Part shown: piece by piece, positions 1-6,537 of the stretch
Layout: each line of letters begins with the position of its first letter
Position numbering within the stretch: position 1 is the first letter of the stretch
NCBI GenBank assembly: GCA_014729315.1
Contig: WJKD01000006.1
Coordinates: 1-9,879, forward strand
Source: Promethearchaeota archaeon
GTDB taxonomy: Archaea; Asgardarchaeota; Lokiarchaeia; Sigynarchaeales; SOKP01
Direction of reading: 5' to 3'
Length of the DNA: 9,879 bases
Notes under the pieces: generated by a model
What the model was told of the DNA's origin: nothing
Seen by the model: the letters and a program-made list of their open reading frames with translations, nothing else
Database searches by the model: none
Position numbers and translations under genes: made by a program

Positions 1-161
1 TTTCACTCCTCCCATCATTAGCAATAGAAACTGTATCAGTAAATGACTACAACAACACATCTATTGAAGAACACTTGAATCCGGCAACCGATTTTGGGAG
101 TGAAAAAATATCAATTTTTTTATTATCAGGAAATCAAATGTGTCATATTCAATATTTCTGA
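1..161 (+). CDS. Possible 3' end of a plus-strand gene running in from the left edge
   Basis: A plus-strand frame is open from base 3 to a TGA at 159-161, giving 52 residues with no start codon inside the window. The translation has a mixed, protein-like composition, including the stretch AIETVSVNDYNNTSIEEHL, unlike the Lys/Ile/Phe-rich peptides that AT-rich non-coding DNA usually yields. If real, it is the C-terminus of a gene facing the minus-strand genes that fill the rest of the window, so the island boundary would lie near base 160-330. No motif is recognised. It overlaps the weak minus-strand reading frame at 61-228, and at most one of the two is likely to be translated. Confidence is limited because the visible piece is short. 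Confidence 0.35.
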   Translation, partial: SLLPSLAIETVSVNDYNNTSIEEHLNPATDFGSEKISIFLLSGNQMCHIQYF

Positions 162-228
162 AAATCGAAATATCAGCATCATGTTCACAAATACGTTTTT
201 TTCCTATTGACTTATCTTTTATCCTCAT
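61..228 (-). CDS. Doubtful small open reading frame, 55 aa
   Basis: A minus-strand frame with ATG at 226-228 would encode 55 residues beginning MRIKDKSIGKKR. The only positive sign is an AGGTG ribosome-binding-like sequence a few bases upstream of this ATG. An ATG further upstream at 294 adds 22 residues but has no such site. The protein is rich in Ile, Lys, Phe and Asp, with no recognisable domain, signal peptide or membrane segment. It overlaps the possible plus-strand gene end at 1-161. It may be a spurious frame in AT-rich DNA, or a small downstream member of the minus-strand series. Confidence 0.2.
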   Translation of the reverse strand: MRIKDKSIGKKRICEHDADISIFRNIEYDTFDFLIIKKLIFFHSQNRLPDSSVLQ

Positions 229-336
229 ATTGCACCTTTTGTTTTTTTTGATTTGAATATAAAAAATACAATATGCTAAGTCAATAGGTATCAATATTTT
301 TAGCGAAAATAAAAAATTAACTATAATAGATATAAA

Positions 337-621
337 TCAATCAAAATACCTGCTTAGTACTTCAAGCATGTTTTCAATTGACTGTGCTCTTCTGGGCTTT
401 CCGGTTTTATTCAAATCGCATTGATAAGAAGTCTGGGCGAGCTGCCTGATTTTAAATGGTCGTCCATCTTCTTTAACAAAATGATCTCGAATAAAAACAT
501 AAATTTTATCCTGCAAATCTCTTTGTAGATATTTTTTATTGATTAACATTTTTATCAGGAATACAAGTTCCACTTCACGTCCGCACCACACGATCTTCCT
601 GGCATTATCATAATCGCTCAT
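337..621 (-). CDS. Small uncharacterised Bacteroidota-type protein (RteC-like C-terminal pattern)
   Basis: This encodes 94 residues from the ATG at 619-621, which has a GAGGG ribosome-binding site about 10 bases upstream. The frame stays open to an ATG at 720, but that start would lie upstream of the transcript predicted from the 718-749 promoter and would place a terminator hairpin inside the coding sequence, so the shorter start is preferred. The protein runs KIVWCGREVELVFLIKML near residues 9-26, then a HFV-x-x-DGRPFK segment, then NKTGKP and a final helix SIENMLEVL. This W/ELV-L-I/KPF/GKP layout resembles short uncharacterised proteins and RteC-like C-terminal domains of Bacteroidota mobile DNA, as I recall them. 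That match is from memory and the function is unknown. It has no membrane segment and is probably a cytoplasmic regulator or accessory protein. Confidence 0.7.
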   Translation of the reverse strand: MSDYDNARKIVWCGREVELVFLIKMLINKKYLQRDLQDKIYVFIRDHFVKEDGRPFKIRQLAQTSYQCDLNKTGKPRRAQSIENMLEVLSRYFD

Positions 622-654
622 TTTATGATCGCCCTCGTGTGTTATTTTTGAGTA

Positions 655-699
655 CATATAAAAAAAGCCTAAAAAACATTTTATAATGTTGATTAGGCT
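655..699 (-). terminator. Intrinsic terminator / attenuator hairpin in the leader of the 337-621 gene
   Basis: On the minus strand, AGCCTAA (699-693) pairs with TTAGGCT (672-666). Inside it AACATT (690-685) pairs with AATGTT (680-675), with a 2-by-2 internal loop and a four-base apical loop. The stem has 13 pairs and runs directly into seven T residues (666-660), the classic Rho-independent layout. It sits after the promoter at 718-749 and before the start codon at 621, and so would end transcripts after roughly 50-55 bases. It could be an attenuator for the small gene, the end of a short RNA, or a backstop for read-through from the nuclease gene that ends at 910. Confidence 0.65.
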
Positions 700-717
700 A
701 TGATGAAGTAAACTCGC

Positions 718-749
718 CAAATATAAGCATAAAAAAGTATATTTGTCAA
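718..749 (-). promoter_or_regulatory. Promoter for the 337-621 gene
   Basis: The minus strand carries TTGACA (749-744), a 17-base spacer and TTATAT (726-721), a near-consensus housekeeping promoter. The overlapping sequence TATATTTG (725-718) also fits the Bacteroidota -7 consensus TAnnTTTG, so either sigma-factor type could use it. The predicted start point is near 714, giving a leader of about 90 bases that contains the 655-699 terminator hairpin. Its presence suggests that the small gene is transcribed separately from the GIY-YIG nuclease gene upstream. The 160 bases between this promoter and the end of the nuclease gene at 910 are very AT-rich and show nothing else that I can support. Confidence 0.6.
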
Positions 750-909
750 GTTCTTTTTAATTTATTTGTGTTTGTTTATATCTTGTAATACATTAGTTTA
801 TTGATTTTTCATGACATAGGAAAATCAAAAAAATTGACAGATTTGTTAAATTAATATTTTTTTTAGTACATTTTATTGAAAGTTGCTTAGATTTCAAATC
901 AGAATTTTA

Positions 910-1593
910 TTATTTTTCGAGATCAATTCCTGAGACTTTATTATAAAACGGTAGTTTCCCACTATTCTGCTCTTTGAATTTTTCAATCCAATATGTTTCC
1001 CACTTCACCTGTTGATCAGGATCCTTTAAAACCGAATATTCAATATCATCAAAATCCCAATCCTTTCTTTCCGGGGAGCTCAGCCTTTTGGCAATCCCGC
1101 CTCTGCCAATGTAAACAATTTCCCCGTTTTCTCTTAAATACCGATAAATGCCATTAGCATCTGATGGAATATCTTTTGACTCTCTTGCTTTTCTGTTTTC
1201 AAAAGCCGGACAAAGCTGTATCGCCCATAACTTTCCTTCTTTTTTAGGATTGTAAAATCGCCGGTCTTTTGATCTAAGTTTTGTAACGCTATCTACCCAG
1301 GGATATTTGCTCACGATTCCAAAAGCCGAACAGAATAGTCCTTTGCCCTTCTTTCCCTTTTTTTCAGAACTTGCCTGCGATAATGATAATGAATTTGGTC
1401 TGTCATCTGTATGAAATTCAAAACCGAGTCTTAAATTATCCGGGTCTGCATAGATACTTACCCGATACGAGCTATCGATTTCAGCAATCCTGGTAAACAT
1501 AGCATTAAACGCAATATGCGCTTTGGCAATAGATACAAAAGGTCGATCGCTCCCCTCAAAACGATCATCTCTCGTGACTAATTCCCATGCCAT
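910..1593 (-). CDS. GIY-YIG family nuclease with an N-terminal accessory domain
   Basis: This 227-residue protein is a predicted metal-dependent DNA endonuclease. The C-terminal GIY-YIG fold spans about residues 145-222. GIY is at 148-150, YIG at 161-163, the catalytic Arg at 170 (in IAKRL), the metal-binding Glu at about 199 (KWETYWIEKF) and the late conserved Asn at 218 (FYNK), so the active site looks complete. Residues 1-135 form a separate domain (MAWELVTRDD, then an FVSIAKAHIAFNAMF strand-helix unit) with a Lys/Gly-rich linker near 75-85 that may contact nucleic acid. The ATG has a strong GAGGGAG ribosome-binding site. The gene starts 58 bases after the STAND NTPase gene on the same strand with no terminator between them, so co-transcription is likely. 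Its target is unknown; a role as the defence effector of the STAND protein is inference. It could also be a stray homing-type nuclease. Confidence 0.85.
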   Translation of the reverse strand: MAWELVTRDDRFEGSDRPFVSIAKAHIAFNAMFTRIAEIDSSYRVSIYADPDNLRLGFEFHTDDRPNSLSLSQASSEKKGKKGKGLFCSAFGIVSKYPWVDSVTKLRSKDRRFYNPKKEGKLWAIQLCPAFENRKARESKDIPSDANGIYRYLRENGEIVYIGRGGIAKRLSSPERKDWDFDDIEYSVLKDPDQQVKWETYWIEKFKEQNSGKLPFYNKVSGIDLEK

Positions 1594-1651
1594 TTTAATT
1601 TCTCCCTCTTTTTTATATTTTTATATAATTCTCCTTAATTTCCTATTTGTA

Positions 1652-3850
1652 TTAAACCGCCGTTTGTTTCGATATTTTTTCAGTCAATCTCTGGACCAAT
1701 ACATTTGTCTTTCTGATGTGTCTCTGTTTTCCCAACCGTTCATAAATTTTTAGAGCATCTGTTGAGAATTGCATAGCTTTTTCAAATTCTCCAGTATTTT
1801 CCTTAAGTAGAGCAATTCCCAATTTGGAATCAGCTTCCAAATCAATCCAGTGAACTTCTTTTGATCCTTTCAGACTTTCCTTGAATAATTGCATTGCTCT
1901 TTTAGACTGGCTTTTTTCTAAAGAGATCATACCTAAATGAAAGATTGAGTGGAAATACTGTTCTTTATTCTCAAATGACTTGAAAATTTCATTGCACTTC
2001 TCATAATATTCCTGTGCTAATTTATACTCTTTTTTTCTGAAAGCGATACCTCCCAATGTCATCAAACTATTTGGAATATCAGATTTATTATATTCTCTAC
2101 ACCACCAATAATTATACTTTTTATCAAATGATTTTTCGTCCACAGAATTTGATATCCTCTCAAATGTCTCTAAAGCACTTTGTATCAGTTTTTCGGCTTT
2201 ATCGAAATCTCCCTTTTCTCTTGAAACCAAAGCAGCTAATCTTTTGGTCGTAGCAATCCACCATTCATTATTGACCTGTTGAAAATATTTTAGACCTTCA
2301 TTAAATTTATGGTCAGCCTTTTCAAGATCGTCTTGCTGAAAGTATGTCCAGCCAAGTATCCAGACAGCGCATTCGGCTGCAATTTTATCTTCTCCTATTT
2401 TTTTTGCCGCTTCATTTTGCATTAGTCCGAAGTTTATGCGTTCATCATAGTATCCGCCAAAAGCTAATATTTTGTCTATTGCGATATGGAAATCAATAAA
2501 CTTACGCCACAATTTATTTTCAAAACACCATTTGGCTGAAGACAAAATATTCGGTAACTCTTGGCTCGCAAATTGTGAATTCTTTTTATCCTCTGAATTT
2601 AAATTATCTTCCATTAGCGATATAAGCATAAATTCGGCTAACCGTTCGTTCGCTTTATTTCCCCATTCCGTTTCTGCCGCTAATTTTGATCGTGCAAATG
2701 CCCTGGTCAGGGGATGTACACTGTACCTTCGTTTTTTTTCTTCCAGATCATCGGTTACCTCTACCAGCCACATTTCGACTAATTGACCAAGTGCCTGATC
2801 TAAGGGAAAGTGGTGTACATCGCTTGCTGCTTCAATTGCTTCCTTTGAAGCAGAAGAAACAAAAATCGGCATTACCATCAAAATGCTCTGTGCCTCTCCT
2901 GAGAGCAAGTCCCAGGATTTATTAAAAACTTCTTCAAAAATATCTCCCTTTGCTTCATGCAGCGACTTTAAAACCGCATCAAGGGATTGTCCTTTCTGTT
3001 TTATCTGACCTACCGCCCATTTTATTGCAAGAGGAGCTCCGCCGGTCGCTTGATACAAATGTAATAGCAGATTATCATCAGCCTGTTCCAATGCCTTTAA
3101 TCCAAGACGATGTCCTTCTTTTCGAATAAGATTGAATGCCTCGTCTTTTTCCAAGCCTTTTATTGAAATTGCGTTTGCCTGTGACAATTTTTGCTCACGA
3201 CTGGTGACCAATGCTTTGCTGGGCTCCGGAATCTTTAATATAAAATCCCGGACATCTTCATCGGTTATGGTTTCAAAATTATCCACAATAAGTAAATAAC
3301 GTTTTGCCCGCAGCAGTTTATTAACGGCTTCCCTTTTTTCTTCGCACGGTTGCTGAGCGATACCCTGCCAATCCAGTGTTCGGGCAACAGTATCCAATAT
3401 GTCATTTAATCGCATTTCCCGGTCTTTAGCAGAGCACCATATAAAACCATCGAAGATCGGCATTGACGATTGGGATTCATCTGATTTTTCATCGGATAGA
3501 TTGCTTTTGCTGAATCTGTAGCATGCGTTCGTCACTTCGAGCGCTAACGAAGTTTTACCGATGCCGCCAATCCCATCTATACAAATCACTGGCCAGCGAG
3601 AATTCAACGCCTCTTTAACACGTTCGATTTCTTTTTTACGACCGATGAATTCAGTGCCAGGTGGGAGATTGGAGAAAATTTGTGGTGCCGGAGGTTGAGC
3701 TGTAATTTCATTATTTTCATTTACTGCAACCGGCTCCTTTCTAAGTCTCTTTACAAAGAGGTAACTCAACAGCGCCACAATCCCGGCTGCGATTAAGCCA
3801 CCAATCGCCTCTGGCAAAGCACTTAAAAGAACTTCTAATATTCCTTGCAT
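1652..3850 (-). CDS. Membrane-anchored STAND NTPase (NB-ARC type) with C-terminal TPR-like repeats
   Basis: This 732-residue protein has the layout of an APAF1/NB-ARC signalling NTPase. A hydrophobic helix at about residues 11-33, followed by the basic KRLRK, should anchor it in the inner membrane with the rest in the cytoplasm. FIGRKKEIERV (68-78) opens the NTPase domain. Walker A is GIGGIGKTS (93-101), Walker B is LLIVDNFE (186-193), the sensor TSRE is at 216-219, and the GLPL-like motif GGAPLAI is at 270-276. A winged-helix region ends in VHPLTRAFA (378-386), the counterpart of the MHD motif. From about residue 490 on, helical pairs of TPR type (for example DLEKADHKFNEGLKYF and KEYKLAQEYYEKC) should sense a ligand. 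The ATG has an AAGGA ribosome-binding site. No TIR, nuclease or protease domain is fused at the N-terminus, unlike most Avs-type defence proteins. It could instead be a signalling or transcription-related STAND protein. Confidence 0.9.
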   Translation of the reverse strand: MQGILEVLLSALPEAIGGLIAAGIVALLSYLFVKRLRKEPVAVNENNEITAQPPAPQIFSNLPPGTEFIGRKKEIERVKEALNSRWPVICIDGIGGIGKTSLALEVTNACYRFSKSNLSDEKSDESQSSMPIFDGFIWCSAKDREMRLNDILDTVARTLDWQGIAQQPCEEKREAVNKLLRAKRYLLIVDNFETITDEDVRDFILKIPEPSKALVTSREQKLSQANAISIKGLEKDEAFNLIRKEGHRLGLKALEQADDNLLLHLYQATGGAPLAIKWAVGQIKQKGQSLDAVLKSLHEAKGDIFEEVFNKSWDLLSGEAQSILMVMPIFVSSASKEAIEAASDVHHFPLDQALGQLVEMWLVEVTDDLEEKKRRYSVHPLTRAFARSKLAAETEWGNKANERLAEFMLISLMEDNLNSEDKKNSQFASQELPNILSSAKWCFENKLWRKFIDFHIAIDKILAFGGYYDERINFGLMQNEAAKKIGEDKIAAECAVWILGWTYFQQDDLEKADHKFNEGLKYFQQVNNEWWIATTKRLAALVSREKGDFDKAEKLIQSALETFERISNSVDEKSFDKKYNYWWCREYNKSDIPNSLMTLGGIAFRKKEYKLAQEYYEKCNEIFKSFENKEQYFHSIFHLGMISLEKSQSKRAMQLFKESLKGSKEVHWIDLEADSKLGIALLKENTGEFEKAMQFSTDALKIYERLGKQRHIRKTNVLVQRLTEKISKQTAV

Positions 3851-3954
3851 TAAACGTCCTTATTATATTTTAGCAATTCTTGTTTTCATTTAATATTTCT
3901 TGTAGTTTTTCAATAATTCACTATCGCCAATTGAAGAAGAAGAGGTATTCATTT
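3851..3954 (-). other. Short gap between abiEii and the STAND gene with a possible 20-codon open frame
   Basis: Two bases after the abiEii stop an ATG (3952-3950) opens a 20-codon minus-strand frame starting MNTSSSSIGDSELL. In a shifted frame the following bases read EKLQEILNENKNC before a stop. The two pieces together look like the start of a helical protein broken by a one-base shift, but both are too short to call a gene. No terminator hairpin or convincing promoter is visible here, which allows read-through from abiE into the STAND gene. The ribosome-binding site of the STAND gene (AAGGA) lies at the left end. Confidence 0.3.
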
Positions 3955-4872
3955 TTAACCGTTTAGACAATCAACCAATTTTCCCACTGCCTGCTGATGT
4001 TTAGTTTTGCTCATTTTTTCAAGATTGAGCAATTTCCATTTTACACCAGGCATGCGCTGAATATTGTTTAATCCCAATAAATCCCATTGAGGATCAAGTG
4101 ATTTAAACGAAATAAGAAATTGTTTTTCATCTGCTGTGAGTATACTTTTCATGCTTTGGAAAAGAAATCGCTGTGTTTGGATCAGGTCCTTTAGCGATGT
4201 TTTCTCAAAAATCATCCCTTTGAATTCCTTTTCATAAACATCATCAATTTTCTGGTAATTCGGATTAAGCAGTTCACAAAGCGGGCGGGGATGGCTGATT
4301 AAGTAAACGATAAATGCTTTTCTTATCTCCCCGGTGATCCCTTCATTTTTAAGAAGAAAATGGACATCAAATAAATCCCGTGGATGTTGTCGATCCAGAG
4401 CAGCACATATTTTACTGCCATATAAATCTGCGAGTGAAAGAGTTTGCATACTGAGTGTCATTTCAAACTTTTCTCTGACGGATTTACATAACTTGATTTG
4501 CTCGATAGGATACACAGCGCCACGTACAATATTGTTTGGTTCAATTTTAACGGATACTTGCTCTCGCTTAAAAATTAAACCAATGATATGATCTGTGCCG
4601 GATAATGTTTTCTTAATAATTTTACCATTTGGAAACTGTTTTATTATTCGTCCAGAGACATTTTCGAGCCTGCGGGAAATATCTGATAATGCAGTGTCCC
4701 GTTTATTGATCGGTAGATATGTTAAATCAATATCGACAGATAGCCGGGGTAAATTCCGGTGAAAGAAATTAATAGCGGTGCCGCCTTTTAAAGCAAACAC
4801 TTTTTCCTGTTTAAAAAAAGGCAATATTTGAAGAAGTAATTCAGCTTGTCTGTAAAAGAGAGTTTCTTTCAA
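3955..4872 (-). CDS. abiEii: AbiEii family nucleotidyltransferase toxin (type IV toxin-antitoxin)
   Basis: This 305-residue toxin belongs to the AbiEii / nucleotidyltransferase (DUF1814, MNT-like) family. Family members act in the cytoplasm by transferring nucleotides, and the related MenT toxins modify tRNA acceptor ends. AbiEii was originally reported as a GTP-binding toxin. ALKGGTAINFF (27-37) is the GG[ST] motif, VDIDLTYL (46-53) supplies the metal-binding DxD (Asp47, Asp49), and VSVKIEP (96-102) is a plausible third-carboxylate strand. LADLYGSKICAALDR (137-151) and HPRDLFDVHFLLKN (153-166) carry the conserved Lys144, Arg151 and RDLFD. The length is normal for the family and no key residue is missing. 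The start is TTG at 4872-4870, overlapping the TGA of abiEi by four bases (TTGA), so it is probably translated by coupling to the antitoxin gene. Confidence 0.93.
   Translation of the reverse strand: MKETLFYRQAELLLQILPFFKQEKVFALKGGTAINFFHRNLPRLSVDIDLTYLPINKRDTALSDISRRLENVSGRIIKQFPNGKIIKKTLSGTDHIIGLIFKREQVSVKIEPNNIVRGAVYPIEQIKLCKSVREKFEMTLSMQTLSLADLYGSKICAALDRQHPRDLFDVHFLLKNEGITGEIRKAFIVYLISHPRPLCELLNPNYQKIDDVYEKEFKGMIFEKTSLKDLIQTQRFLFQSMKSILTADEKQFLISFKSLDPQWDLLGLNNIQRMPGVKWKLLNLEKMSKTKHQQAVGKLVDCLNG
4869..4872 (-). promoter_or_regulatory. TTGA stop-start overlap joining abiEi and abiEii
   Basis: On the minus strand TTGA contains the abiEii start codon TTG and the abiEi stop codon TGA. The only purine-rich sequence upstream is a weak GGGA about a dozen bases away, so ribosomes ending abiEi probably re-initiate at the poor TTG codon. 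This arrangement would keep toxin output tied to, and below, antitoxin translation. Confidence 0.75.
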
Positions 4873-5639
4873 TGAAATGTTTCCCGGGGTACGGTTATTA
4901 AATATTTTTTATCCAGTACGCCATCACTTACGATGACACGTTTGCCGCTTCCAACATCAATTTTTGCTAATTTTAATTCGTCTAACCACGGCAGGTCTGC
5001 TTTTTCGCTCATATACAGAAAAAGCCGTTTGACTTTCACCGATCGACAGTTTTCCAGCAGTTGCTGCACCAGCTCCGGTCGTAACGTCATTAAGCCTTCC
5101 ACGATCCGCAGCGCTTCATCGAATCCCTGCTGCGAAGGGACATAATAGAGCATTTCCATAGCCGCCCGTTCCGGTGCAGATATTTTGATTGAAAATTCTT
5201 TGTGACGATGTTCAGTGAAACTGTTCTCAATATCTTTTGAAAACAAATTCGTCGCTTTAAAACAGATTTGCGCTTCCCACTCTTTTTGAACAAACCATTT
5301 CGGTAATCGTGTTCCCATAGGCGCAAAAAGATAAAACGTCTCTCCTTCTACTCTGACATAGTGCCCATATCCTTTTAATACCAGCGCAGTTCGCCCACCC
5401 ACATGCACAGGCAACTGCAATTGCTGTTGCAGCGCATATATTCCACCAAAAAAATCCACCGGGTCATTGGGCAGCTTATAAGCTCCTCTGCCGACAGATT
5501 CCAGCCAGCCATTACGTTTATATGTTTTTATTAAATCATGGTAATAACCCAGCCTGCTCAAATAAGACTGGGTGTAAACAACGCCACGCTGCCAGCCGGA
5601 GATAAGTCGGTTTAATTTATTTGTTTTTTGGGTATTCAT
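4869..5639 (-). CDS. abiEi: AbiEi family antitoxin and autorepressor (type IV toxin-antitoxin)
   Basis: This encodes 256 residues from the ATG at 5639-5637. AbiEi proteins counter the AbiEii toxin without forming a stable complex and repress their own promoter. Residues 1-60 form the N-terminal winged-helix domain, with VVYTQSYLSRLGYYHDLIKTY followed by NGWLESVGRGAYKL, the usual GWL-x-x-[IV]-G-x-GAY signature. The middle has GGRTALVLKGYGHYV (81-95). The C-terminal half has ERAAMEMLYYVP, then a helical repeat and VKRLFLYMSEKADLPW, ending in DVGSGKRVIV, all typical of the family. The frame extends upstream to an ATG at 5873, but those extra 78 residues precede the promoter at 5646-5674 and the family normally begins near this Met, so the short start is chosen. 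There is no ribosome-binding site, because the promoter lies only six bases upstream. Confidence 0.92.
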   Translation of the reverse strand: MNTQKTNKLNRLISGWQRGVVYTQSYLSRLGYYHDLIKTYKRNGWLESVGRGAYKLPNDPVDFFGGIYALQQQLQLPVHVGGRTALVLKGYGHYVRVEGETFYLFAPMGTRLPKWFVQKEWEAQICFKATNLFSKDIENSFTEHRHKEFSIKISAPERAAMEMLYYVPSQQGFDEALRIVEGLMTLRPELVQQLLENCRSVKVKRLFLYMSEKADLPWLDELKLAKIDVGSGKRVIVSDGVLDKKYLITVPRETFH

Positions 5640-5707
5640 AGTACCAAAATATGAAAAAATATAAACGAAGTCAAGCGCAAGTTTAATAAATTTTAAATTA
5701 GGGTACT
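5640..5707 (-). promoter_or_regulatory. Inverted repeat flanking the abiE promoter, candidate AbiEi operator
   Basis: AGTACCAAAAT (5640-5650) and ATTAGGGTACT (5697-5707) are inverted copies matching at 9 of 11 positions, with 46 bases between them. One arm covers the -10 box and the transcription start; the other lies upstream of the -35 box. Streptococcal AbiEi is known to bind inverted repeats in its own promoter, so this pair is the natural candidate for autorepression. The conserved core is only six bases (AGTACC/GGTACT), so chance is possible. Confidence 0.35.
5646..5674 (-). promoter_or_regulatory. Promoter of the abiE operon, suggesting a leaderless mRNA
   Basis: The minus strand has TTGACT (5674-5669), a 17-base spacer and TATTTT (5651-5646), then only GGTACT before the abiEi ATG at 5639. 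A start point six to eight bases after the -10 box would fall on or next to the A of the ATG, so the abiEi message should have no leader. This agrees with the lack of any purine-rich ribosome-binding site. The promoter may also drive abiEii, the STAND gene and the nuclease gene, since no terminator was seen up to 910. Confidence 0.6.
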
Positions 5708-6123
5708 GATAATACCTGAACAGATAATTATTTAAACGAATCCTTCCAAAAATTACATATCCCTTTTTCAACGTTGGCAAACCAAAGGCGTCCATTTGCA
5801 AATTATGAACTGGAGGATGAAAATAGGCTGGCGATGCAAGCTGATAGATTCTGTTTTTAATCACCTGATCCAACGTGAAATACCAATTCGATTCTCTGAT
5901 TCATTATATCGAGACTGAAGATGGTGCGGCAGCATCTAATTCTTACCTTCCGCATCCCGATCTTCACGCAAGTATATTTTCATTGAGTGCAGATTTATTT
6001 GGATATGCTGTGTTTATAAATATCGATATATTTATTATGATACTTGAAATATGGATTGGATTGTGAAAAGAAGAAAATAGGTGACTAATTTTCCCAGCCA
6101 AATATTATCTTTGTCAGAAAATT
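5708..6123. other. Gene-poor stretch between the three-gene cassette and abiE
   Basis: No gene can be supported here. Several overlapping frames are open at once around 5740-5925. On the minus strand there is a peptide containing PPVHNLQMDAFGLPTLKKG, read toward abiEi. On the plus strand there are two short peptides, one from 5738 to a stop near 5922 and one ending RLAMQADRFCF. The part around 5740-5960 looks richer in G and C than its flanks, so it could be the worn remains of an older gene, but I recognise no family. No tRNA, terminator after the 6124 stop, or long repeat was found. Confidence 0.4.
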
Positions 6124-6537
6124 TTACGATAATAGTTGATCTTTTGGATGCTTTGATGAAGCCGTTCCATCCCAACTTTCTACTAATTCCATGTAACAAA
6201 TGCCAAATATTTTCAAATGTTGACCGGAATGTGAAGACGAACTTCCTTCTTTACCGACAATAATATTGTCCTTAGTCATTGGATTATTGCTAAATCCCCA
6301 AATATTTTTACCTTCTAATTTTGAATTTAAATCTAATAATGATGAAGCTTTTATCTTGTGCTTTTTGGGGCTATACTCTTTTGTTATAGTACTATCACTT
6401 CGCCTTTTGATACTAATTGGAAATACCATGTCATCTATATCGGATTGTATACATGGTTTGATTGATGGTTCAATTTTTAAACCAGTTAGTAGTATTTCAT
6501 TTCCTTCTATTGAGGAACCCGGTTTATTCAATCTCAT
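6124..6537 (-). CDS. Unrecognised protein, third gene of the 7386-6124 cassette
   Basis: This encodes 137 residues of no family I recognise. It is soluble and basic, with a Lys/Ser-rich middle (SIKRRSDSTITKEYSPKKHK, about 42-61) followed by SSLLDLNSKLEGKNIWGFSNNP, then a serine run (GSSSSHSG) and a hydrophobic strand LKIFGICYMEL. No signal peptide or membrane segment is visible. The ATG (6537-6535) lies inside the last codons of the preceding gene, overlapping it by 14 bases, and stop codons just upstream in its own frame exclude a longer start. Such an overlap points to translational coupling and a shared task. Codons are markedly A/T-ending, like its two partners. It could be a late-diverging part of one functional unit with the 171-residue protein, or a less conserved accessory. 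Confidence 0.55.
   Translation of the reverse strand: MRLNKPGSSIEGNEILLTGLKIEPSIKPCIQSDIDDMVFPISIKRRSDSTITKEYSPKKHKIKASSLLDLNSKLEGKNIWGFSNNPMTKDNIIVGKEGSSSSHSGQHLKIFGICYMELVESWDGTASSKHPKDQLLS

Noticed and set aside
622..720. Extending the 337-621 gene to the ATG at 720
   Set aside because: It would include the terminator hairpin, begin upstream of the predicted transcript start, and lack the good ribosome-binding site found before the 621 start.
834..860. Plus-strand TTGACA as a promoter
   Set aside because: No -10 box at proper spacing and no plus-strand gene downstream.
2056..2925. Plus-strand open frames inside the STAND gene
   Set aside because: They are antisense shadows of a long, well-motifed coding sequence.
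5640..5873. Extending abiEi upstream to the ATG at 5873 (78 more residues)
   Set aside because: The extension lies upstream of the best promoter, does not match the family's usual start, and the winged-helix domain begins right after the ATG at 5639.
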